A stretch of 64,000 nt of DNA from Plasticicumulans lactativorans (GTDB taxonomy: Bacteria > Pseudomonadota > Gammaproteobacteria > Competibacterales > Competibacteraceae), in NCBI RefSeq assembly GCF_004341245.1, contig NZ_SLWY01000016.1:62001-126000 (forward strand), given 5' to 3'. Shown here in pieces: positions 39,091-47,417 of this stretch (its first letter is position 1; every line of letters starts with the position of its first letter). The translations under genes were made by a program, and so were the position numbers. Under the pieces are notes generated by a model. That model was not told where the DNA came from. It saw only the letters and a list, made by a program, of their open reading frames with translations, and made no database searches.

Positions 39091-41009
39091 TCGCTTCCGG
39101 ATGCGCGCAGAAGTTTATCGACGGCGCCGATATCGGGTTCCAGGCCGAGCGAGTGCGCACGATTCAACGCGATGATCTCGTCGAGCTGGGCTTTCGCGGC
39201 GTCCGTGTCTTCGGTCGCCAGTAGTACCTGCATGCGATACAGCAGCGGGACGACGCGGTGCACGACGGGCATCGAGGCGCCCAGGTCATAGGCCATGCGG
39301 AATTGGACGGCGGCGGCGGCGTAGCGGCTATTGAGTGCCAGGGCTTGTCCGTCCAGGTAGTGCACATGAAACGGCGAGGTTTGGCGCACGTTGCTCACGG
39401 CGGCATCGGTGAGCCGAAGCAGTAACTCGGGTGACACCGCTGGACAGTCGTTATGCCGCTCGATCTTGGTATCGACGAGCCGGCGCAACGTATCGGTCGC
39501 GTAGGCCGTCAGCCGGCCCTGGCTCAAGGCGGATAACACGTTCTCGACGAGAGCAGGAGGGGGTGCCGCTGTCGCGCAATACGTTATCAACAAGTGAAGG
39601 GGAGGACCGGCGTCGCCCGGGATGAGTTTCATCGCGGTTTCGATGTGGGCGCGGATCTGTTCCGGGTCGCCCCGGTTTTGAATCAGGAGATTGGCGGCTG
39701 CGATCTGGGCGCGTGGCGACGCGGGGTGGGTGGCGACACTATAGGTGACGAACAGATCGTAACTGCCAAAGATGTCGGCACGCGCGTTCGTCAGCCAGGC
39801 CAGCAGGCAAGCGTACAGCAGCCAAGGCGCTGCGCTCAGCAGGCGTGAGCGCAGCCGCGTGAGCACCTGCCAGCCGTAGTAGACCAGACACAGCAGGGGA
39901 CCGTAGCTCGCAGCGTAGTTGCGATGTTCGAAGACCATTTCCAGCCCGAACACCGTCGACTCGAGCAGATGGGCAATGCAGAACCAGCCGATGCCGAGCG
40001 TGATGACGGGATGCTTGCGATGCGCACCGACGGCGATCGCGATCAGCGCCAGCCAGAACAGCACGGCCAGTGCCGTGGCGACGTCGAGATGCCGCGAGAT
40101 CGGGAAGCCGTCCTGAAACAGCCCCATGTCGGCAAGTCGTGGCAACACGATCAGATGCAGGTAATGGAGGAGGACTCTCGGCTGTGTGAGGAGGCGTTCG
40201 GTGAGTGTGAAATCCCGGCTGCGATAGCCCGACATGACATATTCGGGGTGCGTGATCAGGTAGCCGATGGCGGCCACGACCGGCAGGACACAGCAGAGCA
40301 GGAGTAAGGTGTTGACGAGGTTTCTGCTGGTCCTGTCTTCATGGGCCGGCCGGAAGGCCGTGTACTCGACGAGCAGGATGTACAGGGGCAGCAGGGCGCC
40401 GTTTTCCTTGCTCAACAGGCCGAGTACACCGAATCCGGCACATAACAGGAGGCAGCACAACGATTTGAAGCGCTCGCCTCTGATCAGGTGTTCGCGGGCC
40501 AGCACATAGCACAGCATGGCCGCGACGACGAAGAGCGCCGAGAGCAGGGCCATGCGCTGCACCGCATAGAGTACGGTGCTGGCATTCAGCGGGTGCAGCA
40601 GCCAGAGGGCAGTCACCAGCACTGCGATCAGTTCCGGGCTGGAGTTCTGCGGGCGTAGAGGTTCCTGGCGCAGCAAACGGATGGTGAACCAGCAGATCAG
40701 GACACCCGTCAGCGCGTGCAGCATGAGGTTGACGTACTTGAGTGGCCAGGGATCGTAGCCGCTGAAGAAGATGTTGAGCGCAAAGCTCAAGGCGGCAACC
40801 GGTCGCCCGAGTTGGCCGCTGTAGTTTCCGAAGACGGCTTTGCGCAGTTCGTTCCAGTCGAGCGAATCGATGATTGCCAGCTTCAGGTTGGGGTCGTCAT
40901 CCAGAATGAACGGGCCGCCTAACCCGGGCCAGTAAACGAAACAGGTCGTCGCCAGAACCAGCCCGAGGAGGGCTGCCAAGCAGAGATCCGGGTGGCGGTA
41001 TGCGCGCAT
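39087..41009 (-). CDS. Polytopic TMTC/O-mannosyltransferase-like glycosyltransferase
   Basis: 640 aa. About eleven membrane helices fill residues 10-430, followed by a soluble C-terminal region of about 200 residues with helical-repeat (TPR-like) character. The first loop carries the acidic motif F-I-L-D-D-D-P-N, as in the TMTC/PMT-type GT-C enzymes that use a polyprenyl-phosphate sugar. Later segments include LRRPLA-like GRPVAALSFALN, LHALTGVLICW, LLSKENGALLPLYI and VFEHRNYAASYGP, matching bacterial TMTC-like proteins. A role in O-glycosylation, perhaps of pilin, is inferred from its position directly behind pilA. The start (ATG 41009) lies just after the pilA terminator. Base composition looks less GC-rich than in the dcw region. 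Confidence 0.75.
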   Translation of the reverse strand: MRAYRHPDLCLAALLGLVLATTCFVYWPGLGGPFILDDDPNLKLAIIDSLDWNELRKAVFGNYSGQLGRPVAALSFALNIFFSGYDPWPLKYVNLMLHALTGVLICWFTIRLLRQEPLRPQNSSPELIAVLVTALWLLHPLNASTVLYAVQRMALLSALFVVAAMLCYVLAREHLIRGERFKSLCCLLLCAGFGVLGLLSKENGALLPLYILLVEYTAFRPAHEDRTSRNLVNTLLLLCCVLPVVAAIGYLITHPEYVMSGYRSRDFTLTERLLTQPRVLLHYLHLIVLPRLADMGLFQDGFPISRHLDVATALAVLFWLALIAIAVGAHRKHPVITLGIGWFCIAHLLESTVFGLEMVFEHRNYAASYGPLLCLVYYGWQVLTRLRSRLLSAAPWLLYACLLAWLTNARADIFGSYDLFVTYSVATHPASPRAQIAAANLLIQNRGDPEQIRAHIETAMKLIPGDAGPPLHLLITYCATAAPPPALVENVLSALSQGRLTAYATDTLRRLVDTKIERHNDCPAVSPELLLRLTDAAVSNVRQTSPFHVHYLDGQALALNSRYAAAAVQFRMAYDLGASMPVVHRVVPLLYRMQVLLATEDTDAAKAQLDEIIALNRAHSLGLEPDIGAVDKLLRASGSE

Positions 41010-41011
41010 AG

Positions 41012-41036
41012 AAAAAGCCGCGGCATGGCCGCGGCT
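41012..41036 (-). terminator. Rho-independent terminator of pilA
   Basis: Read on the minus strand: AGCCGCGGC, loop CAT, GCCGCGGCT, then a run of T. A nine-base perfect stem and T-tract sit 24-48 bp after the pilA stop. The next gene starts only 2 bp after it, so its expression may rely on read-through. Confidence 0.88.
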
Positions 41037-41059
41037 GGGGAGTGCGATCAAGAGACAGC

Positions 41060-41467
41060 TTACTTGCAGGAGGACGGCGCGTACTTCGAGGTCGCGGCGC
41101 ACTTCCAGGTAACGCCGGTGCCGGAGGTGTACGTAGGGGTGAGTGAAACCGTTGCGCCGCCGAGTTTTGCTGTCGCCGTGATCACCAGTCGGTTGGTGCT
41201 CCAACCGATGCTTGAGACCAAGCTGGTCGCCGGGCTGGAAAACCCGATGGCCGTAGGCGACGAACCACTGGCGGGGACGCCGCCCTTCGCGATCGTGTAC
41301 TCGTTCACGGCGAGTTTCGCCGCCGATGCCATCGACAGCAGTTCGGAGAACTGCGCCTTGCGCGTGTAGTCCTGGTACGACGGGATCGCGATCGCGGCGA
41401 GGATGCCGATGATCGCCACGACGATCATCAGTTCGATGAGAGTGAAGCCTTGCTGCATCTTCTTCAT
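41060..41467 (-). CDS. pilA: Type IV major pilin PilA
   Basis: The precursor is 135 aa with a type III leader MKKMQQG, cleaved before Phe+1. Mature [32 protein letters not shown] is the canonical N-terminal helix with Glu+5, so I kept the motif pieces as FTLIEL and AIPSYQDY. The globular part has a C-terminal disulfide loop between the two cysteines of [15 protein letters not shown]. Start ATG 41467 has GGGAGA upstream. A sigma-54 promoter precedes it, and pilR/pilS lie upstream on the same strand. PilD at 27.8 kb would process it. Confidence 0.96.
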   Translation of the reverse strand: MKKMQQGFTLIELMIVVAIIGILAAIAIPSYQDYTRKAQFSELLSMASAAKLAVNEYTIAKGGVPASGSSPTAIGFSSPATSLVSSIGWSTNRLVITATAKLGGATVSLTPTYTSGTGVTWKCAATSKYAPSSCK

Positions 41468-41547
41468 GGTGTGTTCTCCCTGTGGGTCGTCGGGACCGGT
41501 GAGCTTGCGTTCCGTCGGCAAGCGACGGCTCCACGCGCCCATTGTCG

Positions 41548-41563
41548 AGCAAATAGCTTGCCG
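41548..41563 (-). promoter_or_regulatory. Sigma-54 promoter of pilA
   Basis: On the minus strand the sequence is CGGCAAGCTATTTGCT, which has the invariant GG at -24 and GC at -12 with ten bases between, plus the TTTGCT block. The expected transcription start is near 41537, giving a leader of about 70 bases before the pilA ATG. The adjacent pilR encodes the matching sigma-54 activator, as known for Pseudomonas pilA. Confidence 0.8.
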
Positions 41564-41797
41564 TCCGGCGTGGTGGCTGCATCGGCTTGGCCGATCAGCG
41601 GCTTGCTGCATGCCACCCGGCGGCGGTGCCATGTGCGGGAAGCCGGCGGATGACTCGATGTGCCAGGAACTGACGTTTTTCGTCACCCCGCTCGGTGGAG
41701 GGAAACCGGACGCCGGGGACTGCGGCACGAGCAACCGGGTGACGGCGCCCGTCGACCACGCAGGTCGCCGTTCGGGCGCGGGATCTCCGCGCGGGGT
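41564..41797. other. Upstream region of pilA, between pilR and the sigma-54 promoter
   Basis: About 230 bp without a gene. It should contain PilR enhancer sites, but I could not define them. A second weak GG-N10-GC match occurs at 41601-41614, with AA in place of TT at the -12 block. No terminator with a T-run was seen after pilR. Confidence 0.5.
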
Positions 41798-43138
41798 TCA
41801 CTCCATGCCGAGTTTCTTCAGCCGGTAGCGCAGCGCGCGGAAGCTGATGCCGAGGCGTTCGGCGGCAGCGGTCTTGTTGTAGCGGCAGGCGCGCAGGGCC
41901 TGTTCGATCGCTTCCTTCTCCAGCCCTTCCAGGTAGCCCTCGAGGTCCGATACCGGCACCGCGGTGCGCACGGTTCCGGCGTCGGCGGGCGGAGGGTCGG
42001 GCTGCAGGTCGGCCGGGCCGATGGTGTCGTGGTCGCAGAGCGTGAAGGCGCGCTCGAGGATGTTTTCGAGCTCGCGCACGTTGCCGGGGAAGGGGTGGCG
42101 CTGCAGGGCGGCGATCGCCTGCGGATGCATGTGCGGGCAGGGCAGGCCGGCCGTGGCGGCGAGGCGCGCGAGCAGGTGCTCGCACAGCACCGGGATGTCC
42201 TCCGGCCGTTCGCGCAGTGCCGGCAGGTGCAGTTCGATGACGTTCAGGCGGTAGTAGAGATCACGCCGGAAGCCGCCCTCGGCGATCATGCGGCCGAGGT
42301 CGCGGTGGCTCGCGCTGAGCACGCGCACGTCGACGGGCACCTCGTGCGTCGCCCCGACCGGTTTGACCGCGCGCTCCTGGATCGCGCGCAGCAGCTTCAC
42401 CTGCATGTGCTGCGGCAGTTCGGCGATCTCGTCGAGGAACAGCGTGCCGCCGTCGGCCGCCTGGAACAGGCCGGCCTTGTCCTGCACCGCGCCGGTGAAG
42501 GCGCCGCGACGGTGACCGAAGAACTCGCTCTCCATCAGCTCGGCGGGGATCGCACCGCAGTTGACCGGCACGAAGGGCTTGTCGGCGCGCGGCCCGGAGC
42601 TGTGCACCAGGCGCGCGGCGAGTTCCTTGCCGGTGCCGGATTCGCCGCTGATGAACACCGGCGCCTGGCTGCGTGCGAGCCGGGCGATGAGGCTGCGCAC
42701 GCGCTGCATCGCCGCGGAGTCGCCGAGCAGGGTCTGGCGCGGCACCGCAGCGCTGCGGGCGTCGGACGGGCGGGCGAGCTTGCGCGCGGTGGCGACCATG
42801 CTGCGCAGCGTGGCGATGTCGAAGGGCTTGGAGACGAAGTCGTAGGCGCCGAGCTTGAGCGCATCGACGGCGCTCTCGACGTTGCCGTGCGCGGTGATCA
42901 CCGCGATCGGCATGTCCGGGTGGTGGCGCTGGACGTGGGCGACGAGCTCCAGGCCGTTGCCGTCGGGCAGGCGCATGTCGGTGATGCAGAACTGGTACGG
43001 CCGCGTGCGCAGCAGCCGGTGTGCGTCGGCCAGCGTCGCGGCGCTGTCGCAGCGGACGCCCTGCGGCTGCAGGGTCATCTCGATCAGCGTGCGGATGTCC
43101 TCTTCGTCGTCGACGATCAGTGCCTGGCAAGTGTCCAT
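41798..43138 (-). CDS. pilR: Sigma-54-dependent response regulator PilR
   Basis: 446 aa with three domains. The receiver (1-120) has the phosphorylation aspartate at residue 54 in ITDMRLPDG. The AAA+ domain has Walker A GESGTGKE at 165-172, the sigma-54 contact loop GAFTGA at 212-217, and Walker B GGTLFLDEIAEL. The C-terminal FIS-type helix-turn-helix ends NKTAAAERLGISFRALRYRLKKL. PilR activates pilA transcription. The start overlaps the end of pilS by 22 bases, and a sigma-54 promoter is present in front of pilA, 250 bp downstream. Confidence 0.96.
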   Translation of the reverse strand: MDTCQALIVDDEEDIRTLIEMTLQPQGVRCDSAATLADAHRLLRTRPYQFCITDMRLPDGNGLELVAHVQRHHPDMPIAVITAHGNVESAVDALKLGAYDFVSKPFDIATLRSMVATARKLARPSDARSAAVPRQTLLGDSAAMQRVRSLIARLARSQAPVFISGESGTGKELAARLVHSSGPRADKPFVPVNCGAIPAELMESEFFGHRRGAFTGAVQDKAGLFQAADGGTLFLDEIAELPQHMQVKLLRAIQERAVKPVGATHEVPVDVRVLSASHRDLGRMIAEGGFRRDLYYRLNVIELHLPALRERPEDIPVLCEHLLARLAATAGLPCPHMHPQAIAALQRHPFPGNVRELENILERAFTLCDHDTIGPADLQPDPPPADAGTVRTAVPVSDLEGYLEGLEKEAIEQALRACRYNKTAAAERLGISFRALRYRLKKLGME

Positions 43139-44871
43139 GGCGCGTCCTCGTTGCGTCCGGTCGCCGGAAAGGTCACGCGGAAGCAGCTGCCGCCGCCGCT
43201 GGGGCGCAGGTACTGCAGTTGCGCGCGGTTGGCCTCGCACAGTTCGCGCGAGATGTAGAGGCCGAGGCCGGTCCCGCGCGGGTTGGTGGTGAAGAAGGGC
43301 TCGAAGATCTGGCGTGCCTCGGCCTCGGGAATGCCGAGGCCGCTGTCCTGCACGTCGAGGAAGGGGCGGCGGCGTTCGGCATCGACGGCCGCGGTGAGGC
43401 GGATGCGCGCCGCCCGGCCGGGTTCGCTGCCGTGCTCGCAGGCGTTGCTGCACAGGTTCCACAGGACCTGCTGCAGGTGGCTGGCATCGAAGCGCACGGC
43501 GAGGCTGGCCGGTTCGACGGTGATCGTGATCGTCGGCAGGGGGGCGCCGCGGCCGCGGCTGAACTCGCGGGCGAACTCCTCCAGCCAGGGCTTGAGCAGC
43601 AGGGTTTCCGGCCTGGCCGCCTCGCGCCGCGACAGGTCGAGCACGTTGGCGATGATGCGGTTGGCGCGGCCGGCGTTCTCGAAGATGATTCGGCCCAGGC
43701 GCTTCTCGGTCGGACCGACGCTGGATTCGCTCAGCAGTTGCGCCGCGTGACTGATCGAGGCCAGGGGATTGCGGATCTCGTGGGCGATGCTCGCGGTGAG
43801 CCGGCCGAGCGCCGCGAGCTTGATCTGCTGCAGGCGCTGCGCGGCGGCCGAGGAGTCTTCGAGGAACACCAGGGTGTCGAAGGCCCGGCTGGCCGGCAGG
43901 TGGCTGAACTCGGGGATGATCTCCGGCAGGTGTTCGGCCTGGCGGAACGGCCGCGGCGTGCTGCCCTCGGCGCCGACCCAGGCGGCGAGGCGTTCGCCGA
44001 GCACCGGCGACAGTTCGGCGAGCGGGCGGCCCTCGGCCGGGCCCTGCACGTCCAGCAGTTGGGCGGCGGTCTGGTTCATCATCCGCACGTGCGAGTGGCG
44101 GTCGACGACGACGATGCCGGACTGCAGGTGCTTGAGGATGGTCGCGTTGAGCTCGGCCATCTCGAGCAGCTCGAAGGTGCGCTCGAGCACCAGGTGCTCG
44201 CTGCGCCGGGTGCGCTCGGCGAGGTGATAGGCGATCGCGGCGGCGGCGGCGAGCAGCAGGCACAGCAGCGCCGGGCGGCTCGATTCGAAACCGCTGCCGC
44301 TCGCGAACTGCACCAGCGGCACCAGGTACTCGGTGCCGAAGCGCGGTGCACCGGTGCGCTGGCTGAACACCGTCCAGAGATGCGCGAGCCACGCCAGCGA
44401 GGCGGCGGCGCAGGCGAGCGCGACGACGCCGATCAGCGGCCGCGGTGGCAGCAGGATGGCGCTGCCGGCGGCCGCGGTGACGAGCAGCGCCCCGATGCTG
44501 GCATCGCCGGCGCTCGCATACAGCAGGAGCCCTAGGCAGATCGCGTCGACCGCCCCCTGCGCCGAGGCCTGGATCAGCAGCGGCGGCCGGCGCGCGTAGC
44601 TCAGGCCGAGCGTCAGCGCGACGATCCAGAAGTAGACGAGGGCGACCCACCAGAACAGCTCGGGCCGCACGGCGCCGAGGATGCGGCCCTGTTCACCGGC
44701 CGCGCAGATGCCGAGCAGCAGCGCCGCCAGCGCCAGCCGGTACAGGTTGTAGGCGCGGAACACCGACCAGCCGTGGCGGCGATCGGCGACCGTGCCGGGC
44801 AGGATGCCTGCCAGGGAGGGCTGATGACTGCTCATGGTCCTTGGAGCCGGATAGCCTGGTGCCAGCATCAT
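43117..44871 (-). CDS. pilS: Sensor histidine kinase PilS
   Basis: 584 aa. About six membrane helices in the first 210 residues, then a PAS-like domain (LNATILKHLQSGIVVVD), then the kinase core: H-box SIAHEIRNPLAS with phosphorylated His364, N-box LWNLCSNACEHG, and G-boxes DSGLGIPEAEA and GTGLGLYISRELC. This topology is that of PilS, partner of PilR. I use the ATG at 44871, which overlaps the stop of the upstream small gene (ATGA). A later ATG at 44835 is possible. Confidence 0.94.
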   Translation of the reverse strand: MMLAPGYPAPRTMSSHQPSLAGILPGTVADRRHGWSVFRAYNLYRLALAALLLGICAAGEQGRILGAVRPELFWWVALVYFWIVALTLGLSYARRPPLLIQASAQGAVDAICLGLLLYASAGDASIGALLVTAAAGSAILLPPRPLIGVVALACAAASLAWLAHLWTVFSQRTGAPRFGTEYLVPLVQFASGSGFESSRPALLCLLLAAAAAIAYHLAERTRRSEHLVLERTFELLEMAELNATILKHLQSGIVVVDRHSHVRMMNQTAAQLLDVQGPAEGRPLAELSPVLGERLAAWVGAEGSTPRPFRQAEHLPEIIPEFSHLPASRAFDTLVFLEDSSAAAQRLQQIKLAALGRLTASIAHEIRNPLASISHAAQLLSESSVGPTEKRLGRIIFENAGRANRIIANVLDLSRREAARPETLLLKPWLEEFAREFSRGRGAPLPTITITVEPASLAVRFDASHLQQVLWNLCSNACEHGSEPGRAARIRLTAAVDAERRRPFLDVQDSGLGIPEAEARQIFEPFFTTNPRGTGLGLYISRELCEANRAQLQYLRPSGGGSCFRVTFPATGRNEDAPWTLARH

Positions 44872-45113
44872 TCCGATCGGTCGGTGGGGCGCGCGGCCGC
44901 GGCGCTGCGGCGGTGCTCCTCGCAGCAGTAGGGCTGGCCATCGCCGCCGGTCAGCGCGCGCTCGGCCGGCAGGTGCACGCCACAGTGCCGGCAGCGGACC
45001 GTGCGCCGGTACTCGGTGGGCGCCTGCGGCCGTGCGCGGCGTGACCGCCGCAGGCGCCCGACGATCCAGACGCCGACGGCGATCAGCAAGAGAACGATGA
45101 GCACGCGGGACAT
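44868..45113 (-). CDS. PP0621 family small zinc-ribbon-like protein
   Basis: 81 aa: an N-terminal membrane helix (RVLIVLLLIAVGVWIVG), a basic stretch (RLRRSRRAR), then C-R-H-C and a later adjacent Cys pair with a following histidine (YCCEEH), which looks like a metal-binding ribbon. This is the PP0621 family, found beside pilS in other proteobacteria. The function is unknown. It overlaps pilS by 4 bases, so the two are probably co-translated. Confidence 0.8.
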   Translation of the reverse strand: MSRVLIVLLLIAVGVWIVGRLRRSRRARPQAPTEYRRTVRCRHCGVHLPAERALTGGDGQPYCCEEHRRSAAAARPTDRSE

Positions 45114-45263
45114 GGTTACACCTGCGCCGGAAGCGTCGCGCAGCCGCCACGATAGCAGAGCGGCGGCGGCCCCGCGCAGGCGCCGTCCGAGGGCGTACTA
45201 GGCAGCGTTTGCGGCTTTTCGGCTATAGTACGGCCTCCTACAAATACAGGGGGTGGCACGCGC

Positions 45264-46427
45264 ATGAATCTCCATGAATATCAGGCGAAAGACCTGTTCC
45301 GCCAGTTCGGCGTCGCGGTGCCGCGCGGGATCAAGGCGACTTCGATCCGCGAGGCCGTGGACGCGGCGAAGACGCTCGGCGGCTCCGTGTGGGTCGTCAA
45401 GGCGCAGGTTCATGCGGGTGGCCGTGGCAAGGCCGGGGGCGTCAAGCTCGCCCGCAGCCTCGACGAGGTCGACGACATCGCCGGGCAGATGCTCGGTTCG
45501 CGCCTGTCGACGATCCAGACCGGCCCGGTGGGGCTGCCGATCCATGCGGTGCTGATCGAGGAAGGGCTGAACATCGTCGACGAGCTCTACCTCTCGGTGC
45601 TCGTCGACCGCTCCCGCAAGAAGATCACCTTCATCGGCTCCAGCGAAGGCGGCATGGACATCGAGGAGGTCGCCGCGCACACCCCCGAGAAGATCCTCAC
45701 CGTCGCGATCGACCCGACGGCGGGCTTCCAGGCCTACCAGGCGCGCCAGCTCGGCTTCGGCATGGGCCTGAAGAAGGACCAGGTCAACCACCTCGTCAAG
45801 GTGATGCAGGGCCTCTACGACATGTTCGTCGAGAAGGACTGCTCGCTGGTCGAGATCAACCCCCTGATCGTCACCGCCGACGGCAAGCTGCTCGCGCTCG
45901 ACGGCAAGGTCAATCTCGACGACAACGCCAGCTACCGCCACAAGGATCTCGCCGAGATGCGCGATCCGACGCAGGAGGACGAGCGCGAGCACATCGCCCA
46001 CGAGATCGGCCTCAACTACGTGGCGCTCGACGGCAACATCGGCTGCATGGTCAACGGTGCCGGCCTGGCGATGGCGACCATGGACATCGTCAAGCTGCAC
46101 GGCGGCGAGCCGGCCAACTTCCTCGACGTCGGCGGCGGCGCCACCGCCGAGCGCGTCGCCAAGGCCTTCAAGCTGATCCTCTCCTCCGACAAGGTCGAGG
46201 CGATCCTGGTCAACATCTTCGGCGGCATCGTACGGTGCGACCTGATCGCCGAGGGCATCATCGCTGCCGTCAGGGAAGTCGGCCTCACCATCCCCGTCGT
46301 GGTCCGTCTGCAGGGCACCAACGTCGAGGCCGGCCGGCAGATGCTGGCCGAGAGCGGCATGAACATCGTTGCCGCCGACGACCTCACCGACGCCGCCAAG
46401 CAGGCCGTGGCCGCGGCCAAGAAGTAA
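45264..46427 (+). CDS. sucC: Succinate-CoA ligase, beta subunit
   Basis: SucC, with SucD, makes succinate and ATP (or GTP) from succinyl-CoA in the TCA cycle. The 387-aa ATP-grasp protein starts [17 protein letters not shown] and has [17 protein letters not shown], the typical nucleotide-binding segment, and [17 protein letters not shown] and [11 protein letters not shown] in the C-terminal CoA-ligase part. Length matches E. coli SucC (388). An extended -10 like GGCTATAGT lies at 45221-45229, about 35 bp before the start, but its -35 partner is not obvious. Confidence 0.98.
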   Translation: MNLHEYQAKDLFRQFGVAVPRGIKATSIREAVDAAKTLGGSVWVVKAQVHAGGRGKAGGVKLARSLDEVDDIAGQMLGSRLSTIQTGPVGLPIHAVLIEEGLNIVDELYLSVLVDRSRKKITFIGSSEGGMDIEEVAAHTPEKILTVAIDPTAGFQAYQARQLGFGMGLKKDQVNHLVKVMQGLYDMFVEKDCSLVEINPLIVTADGKLLALDGKVNLDDNASYRHKDLAEMRDPTQEDEREHIAHEIGLNYVALDGNIGCMVNGAGLAMATMDIVKLHGGEPANFLDVGGGATAERVAKAFKLILSSDKVEAILVNIFGGIVRCDLIAEGIIAAVREVGLTIPVVVRLQGTNVEAGRQMLAESGMNIVAADDLTDAAKQAVAAAKK

Positions 46428-46451
46428 GCCGAATCCGGGGACGAGAACACG

Positions 46452-47324
46452 ATGAGCATCCTGATCGACAAGAACACCAAGCTGATCTGCCAGGGCTTCA
46501 CCGGCTCGCAGGGCACCTTCCACTCCGAACAGTGCCTGGCCTACGGCACCAACCTGGTCGGCGGCGTCAGCCCCGGCAAGGGCGGCGAGACCCACCTCGG
46601 CAAGCCGGTGTTCAACACGGTCCACGACGCGGTCGCCCAGGCCGGCGCCAACGCTTCGATGATCTACGTGCCGGCGCCCTTCGCCGCCGATGCGATCCTC
46701 GAGGCCGCCGACGCCGGCATCAAGGTGATCGCCTGCATCACCGAGGGCATCCCGGTGATGGACATGCTGAAGGTCAAGGCCGCGCTCAAGGGCAGCGGCG
46801 TGTACCTGATCGGCCCCAACTGCCCGGGGCTGATCACGCCCGGCGAGTGCAAGATGGGCATCATGCCGGGCCACATCCACAAGCCGGGCAAGATCGGCAT
46901 CGTCTCGCGCTCGGGCACGCTGACCTACGAGGCGGTGCACCAGACCACGCAGATCGGCCTCGGCCAGTCCACCTGCGTCGGCATCGGCGGCGACCCCATC
47001 CACGGCATGAGCTTCATCGACGTGCTGGAGCTGTTCGAGGCCGACAGCGCCACCAAGGGCATCGTGATGGTCGGCGAGATCGGCGGCTCGGCCGAGGAGG
47101 AGGCCGCCGAGTACATCAGGGCGCACGTGCGCAAGCCGGTGGTCGCCTACATCGCCGGCGTCACCGCGCCGCCCGGCAAGCGCATGGGGCATGCCGGCGC
47201 CATCATCATGGGGGGCAAGGGGACGGCCAAGGACAAGTTCGCCGCGCTCGACGCCGCCGGCGTCAGGACCGTGCGCTCGCCCGCCGATCTCGGCTCGGCG
47301 ATCAACGAGTTCTTCTCCGGCTGA
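46452..47324 (+). CDS. sucD: Succinate-CoA ligase, alpha subunit
   Basis: 290 aa. [20 protein letters not shown] at the start, [11 protein letters not shown], and the phosphorylated active-site histidine at about residue 247 in [15 protein letters not shown]. CoA binds at the N-terminal Rossmann domain ([14 protein letters not shown]). It begins 24 bp after sucC and ends before a strong terminator, so the pair forms its own operon. Confidence 0.98.
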   Translation: MSILIDKNTKLICQGFTGSQGTFHSEQCLAYGTNLVGGVSPGKGGETHLGKPVFNTVHDAVAQAGANASMIYVPAPFAADAILEAADAGIKVIACITEGIPVMDMLKVKAALKGSGVYLIGPNCPGLITPGECKMGIMPGHIHKPGKIGIVSRSGTLTYEAVHQTTQIGLGQSTCVGIGGDPIHGMSFIDVLELFEADSATKGIVMVGEIGGSAEEEAAEYIRAHVRKPVVAYIAGVTAPPGKRMGHAGAIIMGGKGTAKDKFAALDAAGVRTVRSPADLGSAINEFFSG

Positions 47325-47360
47325 GCCCCGGCCCGCCGCGCGCGGGGTCTAGAATCCGCA

Positions 47361-47388
47361 GGGCGGGACATCCCCGCCCTTTTTGTTT
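47361..47388 (+). terminator. Rho-independent terminator of sucCD
   Basis: GGGCGGG, loop ACATC, CCCGCCC, then TTTTTGTTT. Perfect seven-base GC stem with a T-tract, 36 bp after the sucD stop. Confidence 0.92.
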
Positions 47389-47417
47389 GCCCGTTACCGC
47401 ATTCCGAGGCCGGTCGC

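Noticed and set aside
41601-41614. Second GG-N10-GC match upstream of pilA on the minus strand
   Set aside because: The -12 block has AA in place of TT and it is a poorer match than the site at 41548-41563.
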